Below, piece after piece: positions 1 through 12,400 of a DNA stretch of 64,000 nucleotides (position 1 is its first letter; every line of letters begins with the position of its first letter). The stretch covers positions 372,001-436,000 of the forward strand of contig CAJFCV020000003.1 of NCBI GenBank assembly GCA_904066235.2, given 5' to 3'. The position numbers and the translations under genes are program-made. Below the pieces are notes generated by a model that was given only the letters and a program-made list of their open reading frames with translations, made no database searches and was not told where the DNA came from. Source of the stretch: Bursaphelenchus xylophilus. Taxonomy: Eukaryota; Nematoda; Chromadorea; Rhabditida; Aphelenchoididae.

Positions 1-151
1 TGTCAAACAGATGCCTTCAAGATCTTGCATATGAGGCGTAAGCGAGGTATTGGTCTTTTTCGCCAAGTTCTGCAGCCGTAACCACTCGGAGGCGCGCCTC
101 CGAGTGGCGTAGCGGCTTTTTTGATGATAAATGCTTTTTTTTAACAAGTTT

Positions 152-418
152 TCAGTGCCACACCTGATCCAGTGTCCAAAAAATATGATTTTGCATCCGG
201 GAAGTATCAAAAAATGTAGCAAAATACCTCACTCTGCAAGTGGGGAAACTCCGATTTCAAAAGCGCGCTCGCTTTTTTGTGAGAGAAACGACGCACCTTC
301 AAACAAGGAGGTTTTTTACAATTTGTTAGTTGGAAAGGGAGGCATTTTGTTACATTTTTGATACTTCCCGGATGCAAAATGGAACGCTTTCTGCCGCTGG
401 ATCAGATCCGTCGCTGTA
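152..418. mobile_element. PAL-1 copy 1 (TA-type MITE)
   Basis: PAL-1 elements are 210-265 bp near-perfect palindromes with ends CAGTGGCGGACCTGATCC, an arm TTTTGCATCCGGGAAGTATC and a loop rich in GCGCGCCC. This copy is diverged at its left end. Confidence 0.75.
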
Positions 419-466
419 TACACAATCTTTGAAAAAATATTAACTGCAATTTCATTTTTAACCGAC

Positions 467-3400
467 CTCAAAGTCATTGTCATCCTCATCCAGAACGTTT
501 ACAATCACGGCAATCTGAACTTCTTCCACTTCTTCTCCCACAACTTTTACCATGACGTGCATATAGACTTGTTTCATCTGCTCAAAATCCAATTGATGAC
601 TCAAAACAATCTCTCCCGTAACAGGATTCAACTGCAAATACTTTGCGGAGTTGCCGTAGTCCTCGATTTCGAAGATAATGTCATCATTTTCGCGATCATA
701 AACGATATTTTCAAGCTCGATTTTTCCGACAATCTCGCCTATTTTGGCGTTTTCTGACACGAAGAACTGTTGGTTTAGATCTTCAGTGTTAAAATGACGG
801 CTAATTACACTTGGAATCACTCGAATTCCGAGGGTAATGAAGTCAAAATGGGAGGAATTCCAACACAGACCGTCTTGAACTTGAATAGAAAGATTGTAAG
901 TGGAAGTCGTGTGCCAGTCAAGTTGCTTGTTGACATGCAAATTCCCATCTTTGTCGATGAAGAAGTCGTTATTGGGATCGGATTTGGGATGAATGCGAAA
1001 GGCGAAATCGGGATCTGAAAGTAAATAATATTTTTTTGTCAATTTTTAGGCCGTAAAACGCTTTTACAGGAGAAGGACGCATGTGCAGTGACGGGCCTGA
1101 TCCAGTGGCAAAAATCGTACCATATTGCATCTGGGAGGTGCCAGAAATGCAGCAAAATCCCTCCCTTTCCAAGTGAAAAAACTCCGGTTTCAAAAGTACG
1201 CCTCACGCCGAACTGAGATAAGCTAATACAGTCCGGTGAATCGATTGGCAATTTGCCAAAAAAAGACGCGAAAAAACGTTTTGTCGGGGAAGAAATGGGG
1301 AATTTTTGGGGCGAGAGAGTACGCTTTTGCGCGTCTTTTTTCTCCCTTTCTCTGCGAAATCAAGACGAAGTGCAAAAAACCGATAGCGAAGTTCTATTTC
1401 CGGTCACTGTTTGACGTGCGCCTGCTCTTTTTGTGAGGTAAAGGGCGCGCCCCTCAAAAAAAGGAGTTTTTTAGTTGAAGAGGAGGTATTTTGCCACATT
1501 TTTGATACTTCCCGAATGCAAAATGGCACGTTTTTGCCGCTAGATCAAGTCCGCCACTGTGCATAGCGGGCTATGCACTTTTTGCCCTCGAATTTTCTCA
1601 TCTTTGCCCTCTAATATAAGATGCCCTGTAATCTAAACATAACCCTCTAAAAAGATGCCCTCTAATCAACCTTTTCATAACAGGCGTGTATTGTTATTAT
1701 TTTTTACCCCTTTTCTCATTTTCAAACATTGCAAAATGAAACCTTTCAAAAAAAGAAATTTATTACAGTAATCAACAGGAATAATAAATAATAAATCTGA
1801 TGGAAAAAAGTATCTTTTGAGGTATAATAGACCGGTAACTAGCATTGCATTATTGCCCATTTGGAACTCCGAACATTAATACTTTTGGTATCTTCCAGTT
1901 CGACCATTTCGTCATCATTTGCCGGGTTTTCCATCGCTTGAAAAATCTTGACAAATTCGCTCCATCGACAATCATCTTTCAGCCTAGACCGCAAGTGATA
2001 GATGACACCTTGAACTTGTTTTAGAGTTAACAGAGGATGTTCTGACTTCAGATCTCGATACGCGATTTCCGGTAGAATCGAAGGGTACTCGTTGAATTTG
2101 GCTTCAATCGCACTCCTGGCCCCTTCCGGAAGTCTCCTTTGCAATGAGGCGTGGACTGTGTGGCTGCCGTAAGTCAAAACAGTGATCCGGCCTTCATGAT
2201 CTTCTTCACCAATCAGTTTGATCTCACATTTCTCTAAAATGTAAAGCACGGAATAGCTATATAAAGTTATATTATATGTATAACGAAAAATTTTGGGGCA
2301 ACCTAAAAGTATAATTTTTCCTCGATGTAAATGTGGAAACTAGGATAATCGATGGTGCTGATTTCGAAAATGAAACTCATTTTATGATTGTTACTTTTTT
2401 CTTTAAGTAGTACTGTAAAGTAGTACCTTTTATAATTTCTGTCATAAACACTCGATTTAGGGGTTTTCGATGATGCTGATTTCGAAAATCATGTTAACTT
2501 TTCCTCTAGTACTATATAGTACGTACTATCTGATACTATGCAGTACGAGAAAATATGGCTTTTGACATTAATGGTGTTGTTTTGATGCTCAGTACTCTTA
2601 AAAAACACGTTTTAAAAACTTGGTGCTATTTTTGATAATACTACATGATACTATATTGTACGAGGGGAAAATAGCAGTACGAGGCACCAGAACAACACCA
2701 CTAACGCATAAAGGTCAAATTTTCACCTCGTACTAGATAGTATCAGATAGTACTATATAGTACTAGAGGAAAAGTTAACATGATTTTCGAAATCAGCACT
2801 ATCGAAACCCCCTAAATTGAGTAAATTCGAAAGAAGTACTACTTTACAGTACTACTTAAGGAAAAAAGTAACAATAAAAAAATGAATGTCATTTTCGAAA
2901 TCAGCACCCTCGAAAACCCCTAAATCGAATATTTATGAAAAAATTTTTAAGAAAATAACTACTTTACAGTACTACTTAACAAGAAAAGTAACAATCAAAA
3001 AAAATGAATGTCATTTTCGAAATCAGCACCATCGATTGTCCTAATTTCGACATTTGCATCGAAGAAAAATAACGATTCGGTTTCCCCAATCGTCCCAGTT
3101 CCGAAAAAAAAATTATAAAAATTACCTTTTGTTCCTTTCCGACGATTGAATTTACACTCATATTCGTGTTTTCTGAGCTTGTGGCCTCGGGAATGTTTGA
3201 AGTTCCAAGTTCCTTCGGCCTTGATCCAATCTTTGAATGCTTCCCTGTCACGAAATTCCATTAATTTCTGATATTCCTTCTTGGCTCCGCGTTTCCGCCT
3301 TGCTGGAACATCGACTGAATTCACTTGATTCTCACGAGTTTGGTCATCATAATTGGAGTCAGCGGTTTCATTGCGAATTGGGCGACTGATTAAAAAACTC

Positions 3401-6400
3401 ATCTACAACATAGAAAACATACTATTTATAACAGCAAAAACTAACGTGGAACAATTGGAAAAAGGACCATTGGGGAAAAAGACAATCGGGAAACCGAAAA
3501 GTATTATTTTTCTTTGATGAAAGTGTCGAGATTAGGAGAATCAGTGGTGCTGATTTCGAAAATGACATTCATTTCCTTTTGATCGTTAATTTTTTTTTTG
3601 AACAGTACTGTAAAATAGTATTTTTTGAATTTGTTTTACAAATACTTGATTTAGGGGTTTTCGATAGTGCTGATTTCAACTCAAAAAAGAATAAAGATTT
3701 TTGGAATCAGCACTATCAAAAACCCCCAAAATTTAAAACAGTGAAAAAAGTTTAAAAAATTACCCCTTTACAGTACTACTTTTAAGTATTTCCCTTAAAA
3801 GGAAAATAGTAATGATCAAAAAAAAATGTCATTCTTGAAATCAGCGCGCGTTCGATTGTCCTAATTTCGACATGTGCATCGAAGAAAAATAACACTTTTC
3901 AGTTTCCCCAGTCATCGAAATATTTCCCCAATCGTAGCTCCATGAACTCGAAAATTTCGCGGAAGTCGAAGATAACAACGAACAAAACATTCCAACACAA
4001 CTTTACCCCAAATCTTTTGGTTTGGAGGCTTTCCCATGCCAGACAATCTGACAGCAGAAAAAAATTATTCACTGAATGCTGGCATGGCGTCCGTTTCGGC
4101 GCGCCAGATAATTAGAGGGCAGTGAAATTAGAGGGCAGAGCAGAGAAAATTAGAGGGCGTCCATTTGGTCGCCAATAATTAGGGGGCAATGAGTCTAGGT
4201 TCAGAAAGTATACAAGATTTGCCAAGGGACCTGATCCAGTGGTAAAAAACGTACCATCTTGCATCCAGGAAGTGTTAAAAAATGTGGCAAAATACCTCAC
4301 CCTCCAAGTCGAAAAAAACTCAGATTTCAAAAGCGCACCCACTCTTTTTGTGAGGAAAATGGGCGCACTCTTCAAAACGAAGTTTTTTCACTTGTAGAGG
4401 GAGGCATTTTGCCACATTTTTTGATACTTCCCGGATGCAAAATTATACGTTTTTTGCCACGGGATCTGGCCCCCATTGTCTTTGCTGGTCCATAATTATT
4501 TAACCGAGTCTTAGAACGTATATTTACATACCAAAGTCTCTGTCCTCCACCTTGAACTTGTAGATCACACTGCCAATTTCGGCGTTCTCCGACACTTCGA
4601 CAGTCTTCTCGTTATCCACAAACTTTGCAGGATTGTCATTTTCGTCATCCACAAAAACAAAAACTTTTGTCTTTGTCGATTTCCCGATAGCCTTGTCATC
4701 ATCAGAATGTCGGACATCCAAGACAAAAAAGCCGATTTCCTCTCGATCCACCAGCTTTGTCACCGTTATCTTTCCGTCGCTTGAAATTGCAAAGTGCTCG
4801 GAATATGTTGAGTTATCAACAGAGATAGTGATATTTGCTTTGTTGTCGTTTTCAATCATAATTTTGCCAATAAAACCGATTGGGGAGTTCTCCGAGAAAT
4901 GAAAGAACTGCGGATTCTGATAAACCAGCTCGTTTTTGTCGCTTGTCAATAATGTGGGCTTTGATGTGGACTTTCTTTCACACCCTAGTCTCTTGTCATC
5001 ATGCCATTTCCATTCAAAATTCGCTTCAGGGAATTCGTAAACTTCTGCAGCTTGTGAATACGGCAAGTTTGATGATGTCCTGGGTAGCTCAAGTTGACAT
5101 GACACAAAATTGGTTGAATTATGATAGTCGATAATCTTGTAAGTAACGGTGGATTCGCTTGGGTGCCTTAGTAATTGAAGCTAAAATGAGTAAACAGTAT
5201 ACGAAGGGGGCTACGACTTTTCTGGTCAGCGACAGTTCGGGTCAGCGATATTATGGGCGGTTTGTCTTTGTATGTGCGGGAGAGGCTACGAGAACGCTTA
5301 GTTAGGTAGATAAAAGTTACGGATCTTCGTGGTTTGCCCTCATATTTTTGTCCTTTATATGTTGCAGTTACTCAGGGTAAAGAAAACTAACGTTCCAATA
5401 GATAAAATAAGAAAAAATGATCATAGTACAAGTGTTCGCCAAGTCTCCGCCGAGCCTCCGCTGAGCCTCCGCCGACCATCTAACGATCTTGCCAGGCCTC
5501 ATAGGCGCTTCCTACAACCTTTTTTTGGGCCTCCAGCTGTCCTATGCACGTCAAACTGAGATAAGCTAAAACAGTGCGGTGAATGGATTGGCAATTTGCC
5601 AAAAAAGACGCGAAAAAACTTTTTGTCGGAGAAGAAATGGGGAATTTTTGGGGCGAGAGAGTATGCTTTTGCGTGTCTTTTTTCTCTCTTTCTCTGGAAA
5701 TCAAGACGAAATGTAAAAAACCGATAGCGAAGAGTCTATTCCGGTCACCGGACTCCTCAGTTTGACGTGCTACGCCCCGTATCGATCGACTGTCCTCGAC
5801 CCGAAAATTCGAGATGTGGTGCAAAGTATGTACAAAGCTTATTGTTCAAACTTGCCTTTCCAGAATACTTGTCGATCAGGAAATTTTTGGAGGTAAGTTC
5901 GTATCTAACTTTACCAAGAAGTTTTGGATCCGCGAGAATGTCAAACTCTTCACCAAGCGAAGCATTTTGTAAACCGCGCATCTTTCCGTCGGATGGACAA
6001 AATAATTTGACCTCTATTGACTCCTAAAAAAATATGAAGACATATGTAAAACATACGTAAGGCATACGACTTACCGCTGTAAAAATCTCAACCATCGTCA
6101 GAAATGTCTCATTTAGCACATTATCAAATACGGCAATCTTCAAGTAAGTTAAGCTTCCAAATTTGGGGATTTTTCGGAGCCGAAGCTTCCCATTGGACGA
6201 CAAAACGAAGTTTTCGTCAATGTTCTCAATTTGAGTTTGTATTCTCGGCTCGTTTTTGGGGTTTAGGTCCAGCAAAAGCTTTCCTTTGAGGGCCGATTCC
6301 GAAATCAGCAATGATTGCTTTGCTGGGATCTTTAGAGACTGGAAATGAGAGAATTAAGGTCAATGCTGGTGGCATACAGTGGCGGACCTGATCCATTGGC

Positions 6401-9400
6401 AAAAAACGTACCATTTTGCATCCGGGAAGTATCAAAAATGCAGCAAAATGCCTCCCTTTCGAAGCGAAAAAGCTCTGATTTCAAAAGCGCGCCCGCTTTT
6501 TTTGTGAGGGAAAGGGCGCGCAGTTCAAAACGGAGTCTTTTTTAGTTGAAGAGGGAGGCATTTTGCTACATTTTTGATATTTCCCGTATGCAAAATGAAA
6601 CGTTTTTTGCCACTGGATCAGGTCCGTCACTGTAGCCCATTCACTGTATTAGAGAGTTGAAAAAAATTTGCCATGCTTTTGCGAATCATAGCATAATAAG
6701 TTTCATGGCTATTTCTACCGCAGAGAGTAATATTTCCACAAAAAATAATTTTTTTTATGCAAAACTGACAAAGATACGGCCAAACTCGTTTTTCTCTCTG
6801 ACCGGTCTCCCTCTTTCGCGTGCTCTCTCGGCCGAAAAAAGCCGTTTAATATCTGGACTGTCCCTGTAAAGTGCGAGCTAAAATTTTCAGGAATTGATAT
6901 GTGCTCTATGCCCGAAGTGTATGCAAAATTTAAAGAAAATCGGAGCGTCGCACTTGGGGTTATTCCCCTCCATGAAGCCGCAAGTTTTCAAAAAAATTTC
7001 ATCGTATAAAATGTCACCGCTTCTTTTTAACTAAAAAAATTTACAAAGGGGACCTCGCAAGACTTTAGCCTGAATTTGCCTCTAGTTTCATCAAAATAAA
7101 CATGACAAAAAACGCTGTAAACTCACTTTTACCGCTGCCTTTTTGCGCACTTTCACTCTTTGTTTTCCCACAAATCCTGGATTGTCATCGTCCTCGGCGG
7201 TGATTGTCAAATTAATTTCGTTGAAGTCCACGCCATTTTCGTTCATTCTAAACAACCCAGTTTTACTGTCAATCTTTACAAATTCACTGTCCGTAGAGTA
7301 CGTTATGCTCGAGTTTGAGTCCACATCTTTCGCCCGAATTCTTCCGATGGGCGAAAATTTTGGAGAATTTGAATATTCCAACGAATAGTTTGAATCTTCA
7401 AATTTTGGAGGGCTATCATTAATGTCAAATATTAACAAAAAACAACGTTGTGTCAGAATAAAATCGTCTGATTTGAGCAGCACGATGAATGGGAATTCTT
7501 GTTGCTCCTCGAAATCGAACACAGACTTGGTAAACAGCTTGCCGGAGGGGTCGATTCGAATGAAATCGGAGCCATGGATGATTGAGAAGTTGATGTCCTA
7601 GAATGACTAATATTAGGGCGTTGGTTGATGGCTGTATAGCAAATAAAAAAGACAAAAATCTATTTTTTTGTCAAAAATTTTTTAGTGTTTAAGGAGACAA
7701 CTTCATCATGAAAGTGCTCAAAGATCAGTCATCATATTCGCTTCAAATTTGCCACAAGCAGTCCATATATAGTGGCATGCCTGGTCCAGTGGCAAAAAAT
7801 GTACTATTTTGCTTCCGGGAGGTATCAAAAATGTAGCAAAATACCTCCCTCTCCAAGTGAAAAAACTCCAATTTCAAAAGCGCGCCCGCTCTTTTTGTGG
7901 GGGAAAGGGCTCTTCAAAAAGAAGTTTTTTTAGTTCGAGAGGGAGGCATTTTGCCACATTTTTTGATGCTTTCTGGCTGTAAAATGGCACTTTTTTTGCC
8001 ACTGAATCAGGTCCGTCACTGAACACAAGAAATTTTACCCGGGCCGCCTGACCGAACTTTCAATATTTTTTTAGGCACGGGCTCCGGATTTCAGCCATGG
8101 CCGATGCATCGCACTTGGAACACTTCACTCGTAAGCATTGCTGTTCCAAAAATTCTCCAGCAAACCCTCGACATACCTCCTTCTTCTCCACATTGATTTC
8201 TCCCAAAAAATAGTCGGCCCGTTCATTCTCCTCCACTCCAAACACTCTCACTTCATTCCCCATCTTCGGCACATGGCCCACATCTTCTTTCCAACGAATG
8301 GAGACTGTCAAATTGTTCGAGGCCATATGGCCATCCCTATCTTTTGCGCCAACAACGATTTTTGTCGTGTCTCTCAAGTTGTTGGCCGATTTTAGAACCA
8401 AAATTCCATCGTTTTTCACATCGAAATTCTCGGCTGGAGCGTCAAGAAGATGGTATTCTAATTCATCGAATTTATCGTCATCGTGCGCTTGGAAATAGTA
8501 GATTTCTTTAGGTGTGTTTTCGTGCACGCCCAGGGTTAAATGAGCGATGGTTTCGCGGAAATACGGAGAGTTGTCGTTGAGGTCCTGAAATCGTGATTGT
8601 GCTCATTATTTTCCCTACAGACTGATAGTAGTATTGCAAGCTTAAAAGAGACGGCAAGACGTCAAAAAATATGAGAACTTACCTGAACTTTCACTACAAC
8701 TTTGCAAGAGTCCAACACATTTGATGACTTTGGCTCCTTCAGATTGACTGTGAAAATGAAGATGTTTTCTTTTTCAAAATCGAGCTTATTTTTCGAGTAC
8801 AGTAATCCCTCGTCGATCCTGAAGAACCTGTCCATGGAAGGCTCTCTAATTTCAAATTCGATTGATTTGGACGCTTCAGAAGTCAATAAAAGAATGCCAA
8901 TTGGATCGATGATTTCGGAGTTCTCGGGCACCTGGAAGTGGTAAAATACGAGCTGATTCATACAGTGGCGAACCTGATCCATTGGCAAAAAACATACCAC
9001 TTTGCATCCGGGAAGTAGCATAAATGCAGCAAAATACCTCCCTCTCCAAGTGAAAAAAACTCCGATTTCAAAAGCGCGCCCTTCTATAATACTTGTGAGG
9101 AAAAGGGCGCGCCTTTCAAGACGGAGTTCTTCGTAGTTGTAGAGGGAGGTATTTTGCCACATTTTTGATGCTTCCCGGATGCAAAATGATACGTTGTTTC
9201 CACTAGATCAAGGCCCTCACCGTAGCTGTTTTTTAGTTATGATTATGTATTCGTTAGGGGTTAGTATTTATATAGGATTTACTCTTCATGTAGGTGAGCA
9301 CTAGAGGATCTTACTCATCTAATTTAGTCCAGACCTTGTCTCAGTATCTCAGCCACAGCCTACCTCAAAAACAAACACATCCTTCTTGAACCTTGACCTT

Positions 9401-12400
9401 TCCTGCAGAGCACTCCCGTCCAGTCGAACAATGATATAGGCAAACGAGCATTGCAGAGAGGGCGCTGGATTCCGAATCTTCACCTTCAACTCGTAACGAG
9501 GGCTTCTCAGCCCTTCCAATTTTGCATAGACCGTTCCAATCACCGGATCAACAAAGAACTCGTCTTGATGATTCATCAGCTCAAAAGCATAGTCAATATT
9601 CGAATTGGCAACTGTAATTTGCGCTAGCTCCTGATTCGTAGAAGGCTGGGTTGAAAGAAAGATGGTTTGGTTTTGTTGTAAAATCTTGGGCGGGGAGTCG
9701 AATTTGTCGAGAATAAATACCTGAAATACGCGTTGCAAATAAAAGTTCATGGCTCTGGCTGTGGAAATTTTACGGTAGAATAAATCAATGTTCGGTATAC
9801 ATAGGGAAATTGTGTGTTATATCAGGGTCCGTCAGGGGTTCGCTCTAGAATTAAGCTGCATTTTGAAGTATCTAAGATTTTTTGTTGCGGTAATAAACGT
9901 TGTCAGTGGCTACCAAAGTTAATTTTAGGCCAAAATAAAACCCATACAGCAAAAACGACTCTATAACACATAATATTTATCCTTGATAAAGTTTCTCCGC
10001 TTTCCAACCTCCTTTAGCTTTCGTTGTATTAGACTTGCCTTCAGTTTTTTGTCAACAAAATCATCGCCTTCCTCACTTCCACCGACACGAATGACCACCT
10101 CAAACTCTCGCTCTCTCGTCGCCAGGCTCATGTTTTTCACCCGCAGAACACCGAAGCCATCTCCAGTTTCAATGTAAAACACCTCTTGATGATTCACTAA
10201 GCCGATGCTCTCATGGGCATTGCGATATAGGCTTTTGACAGTGATCACAGCCACAGTTACTCCATTGGCAGCTTCTTCGGATATCACAGCGTAGTTTTGG
10301 CCAGGCGGGTATGTCCTAAATTTGGAATTAGAATACTGCGCGTGCTAAAAAGTCGTGATAATTTGTATTGTACAGTTTTGGCGCGTCGCTGCGAAAATCG
10401 CAAAAAATGGAGCGATGGTACGATGTAACACATTTTTTGCACTATGCAAATTGTCAGTCTGTCGGAAAAATAGTGGCGGCTCGTCCCAACTAAAAAAGGA
10501 TTTCGCCAAAGAAGGATGCGGCCGGGGGGCCACATTTCCAGCTGCTGCCATCCGCCGCAAAGCAATGATGGGCGATTCCGAAGCGCGACGACCGCCACTA
10601 TTTTCCCGACAGACCCATATCAGGACTTGTGGCATGTATCAGTCTGTCGGGAAAATATTGAGCACTCTGCCGCATCGAAAATCGGGATCACCGCCGAGAA
10701 AATGAATTGTGTCGCGGCAAAATCTAATTTCTTTTCTCTTCAAATTTGCGCTCACTATTTCCCCGACAGAACTGATATACGCGCCATAAATGGTGTTTTA
10801 AGATTAAAAACCCTTTTTTGAAAGTTGAACATACCTTATGTTAACCTTGAATAGCTGCTTTTTCTCTCCAATAGACCTAATTTCCACTGTGGTCTGACTT
10901 TTTAACGCCGGAACTCCATGATCCACAGCTTCGACAATTATTGAGCATGGCTCCGAACAGTTTACTGTAGCATTCTAAGAATTGATTACATTGGAAAGAT
11001 ACCTCTCGAGAGCCTACTTTCACTTGAATTTCCCCAGTCTCCGAGTTGAGTTGAAAGTCCGCGGAGGGCCCGGAAAAAAGCCTATACGATATTCTTCCAT
11101 TGTCAGCCAAATCTTTGTCAGTCGCTATAACTTTTCCAATGGTATCTCCGGATCTTGTTGAGTTAGCTATTGTGAATTCATACAAGTTTTTCTCGAATAC
11201 GGGAAAGTTATCGTTGACGTCGACAACTTGAATTTCCACTTGCAATTTTCCTGTTCTAAAAGCAGAGGTGGTTTGGAATTGAAATATGATAAGCAATAGT
11301 AAATTATCAGTCTGTCGGGAAAATAATGAGGACCCTGTCGCATTGAAAATCGCATCGCCGCAGAGAAAAGGAATTGTGTCGCGGAAAAATCAAATTTATT
11401 TTCACTTCAGCGACTTGATTGAGAGTCAATCACATTGCGCTCATTATTTTCCCGACAGAACGATATTTATCAATTTGTCGGGAAAATAATGTGGATAGCA
11501 GAAAAATGTCTCGGGTCGTGCACGAAATCTCCAGTCGTTGCTAGATACCGTAAAACGATGCTGGGAGATTCCAAGGTCAATTAATCCACATTATTTTCCC
11601 GACAAACTAATATCTCGACTCTCTAATGTCGCTGCGCCAATCGCGTCGCTGAAATTGATTATATCGCGACCCAATTCATTCTCTCGGCGGCAATGCGACA
11701 GAGTGCTCATAATTTTCCCGACAGACCGATAGAAGGGTTTCGCTGTAAGGAGGTTCCTTTTTTGTCTAAATCTGACTTTTTGGTCTCAGAAACTGTTGTC
11801 TCGAATATTTGTCGTAGGGGGCTTGGCTTTGCCGAATTTGGTTGTATCTCACCTTGAAGGACTACCACCATCTCTCGCAATAACTGTAAGTTCATATCTT
11901 TCCACAGCCTCTCGATCCAGAGCTCTCATCAGTTCCAGATGCAGACTCCCATCCAAGTTTACAACATTGAACGGAGACCCTTCGGGAACTATGGAGTACT
12001 CCACAATTTCTCCATTTTCGTCATTATCCTTGTCATTTGCCATCGGCAAGATTAGCTTTGACCCAATCGGAGCCGCCTCCAGGATTTGAAAATTCTACAG
12101 TGAAAAAGGCTGTTTGAGATAACGTATTTTACAAACCTTTTGGGTAACTCCGAAATCCGGCTCGTTGTCGTTGACATCCAGAACTTTTATTCGAATTTCG
12201 TCGATATTAAATGAGTCCTGATCAATCAGTTTCAACGTTTGAACATCTCCCTCCACCAGACTTTCTCTGTCAATGACCACTTTGGTTGTGATGTAGCCAG
12301 TTTGTAGATCAAAATTAAACAACCTTCGGGCTTCATCGGAAGCAGACAGGCGATAATCGACGTCAGGGATAAGAGAAATCTTGCCAACAATAGTAAGTGG

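Larger units (their letters stand above)
1577..4160. mobile_element. Candidate MULE-related element with inverted ATTAGAGGGC arrays
   Basis: The left end (1580-1613) reads GCCCTCGAATTTTCTC, then GCCCTCTAAT. The right end (4127-4158) reads ATTAGAGGGCAGAGCAGAG, then AAAATTAGAGGGC. These match as inverted repeats over about 33 bp, with further ATTAGAGGGC copies beside each. Between them is the minus-strand MULE/FLYWCH-domain gene. Exact ends and target duplication are not established. Confidence 0.45.

Noticed and set aside
7673..7690. AGTGTTTAAG-type motifs as possible tRNA promoters
   Set aside because: No matching B box or foldable cloverleaf; no tRNA found in the window.
10355..10821. Overlapping frames on both strands rich in Arg/Ala
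   Set aside because: They lie in two PAL-3 copies within cadherin intron 5.
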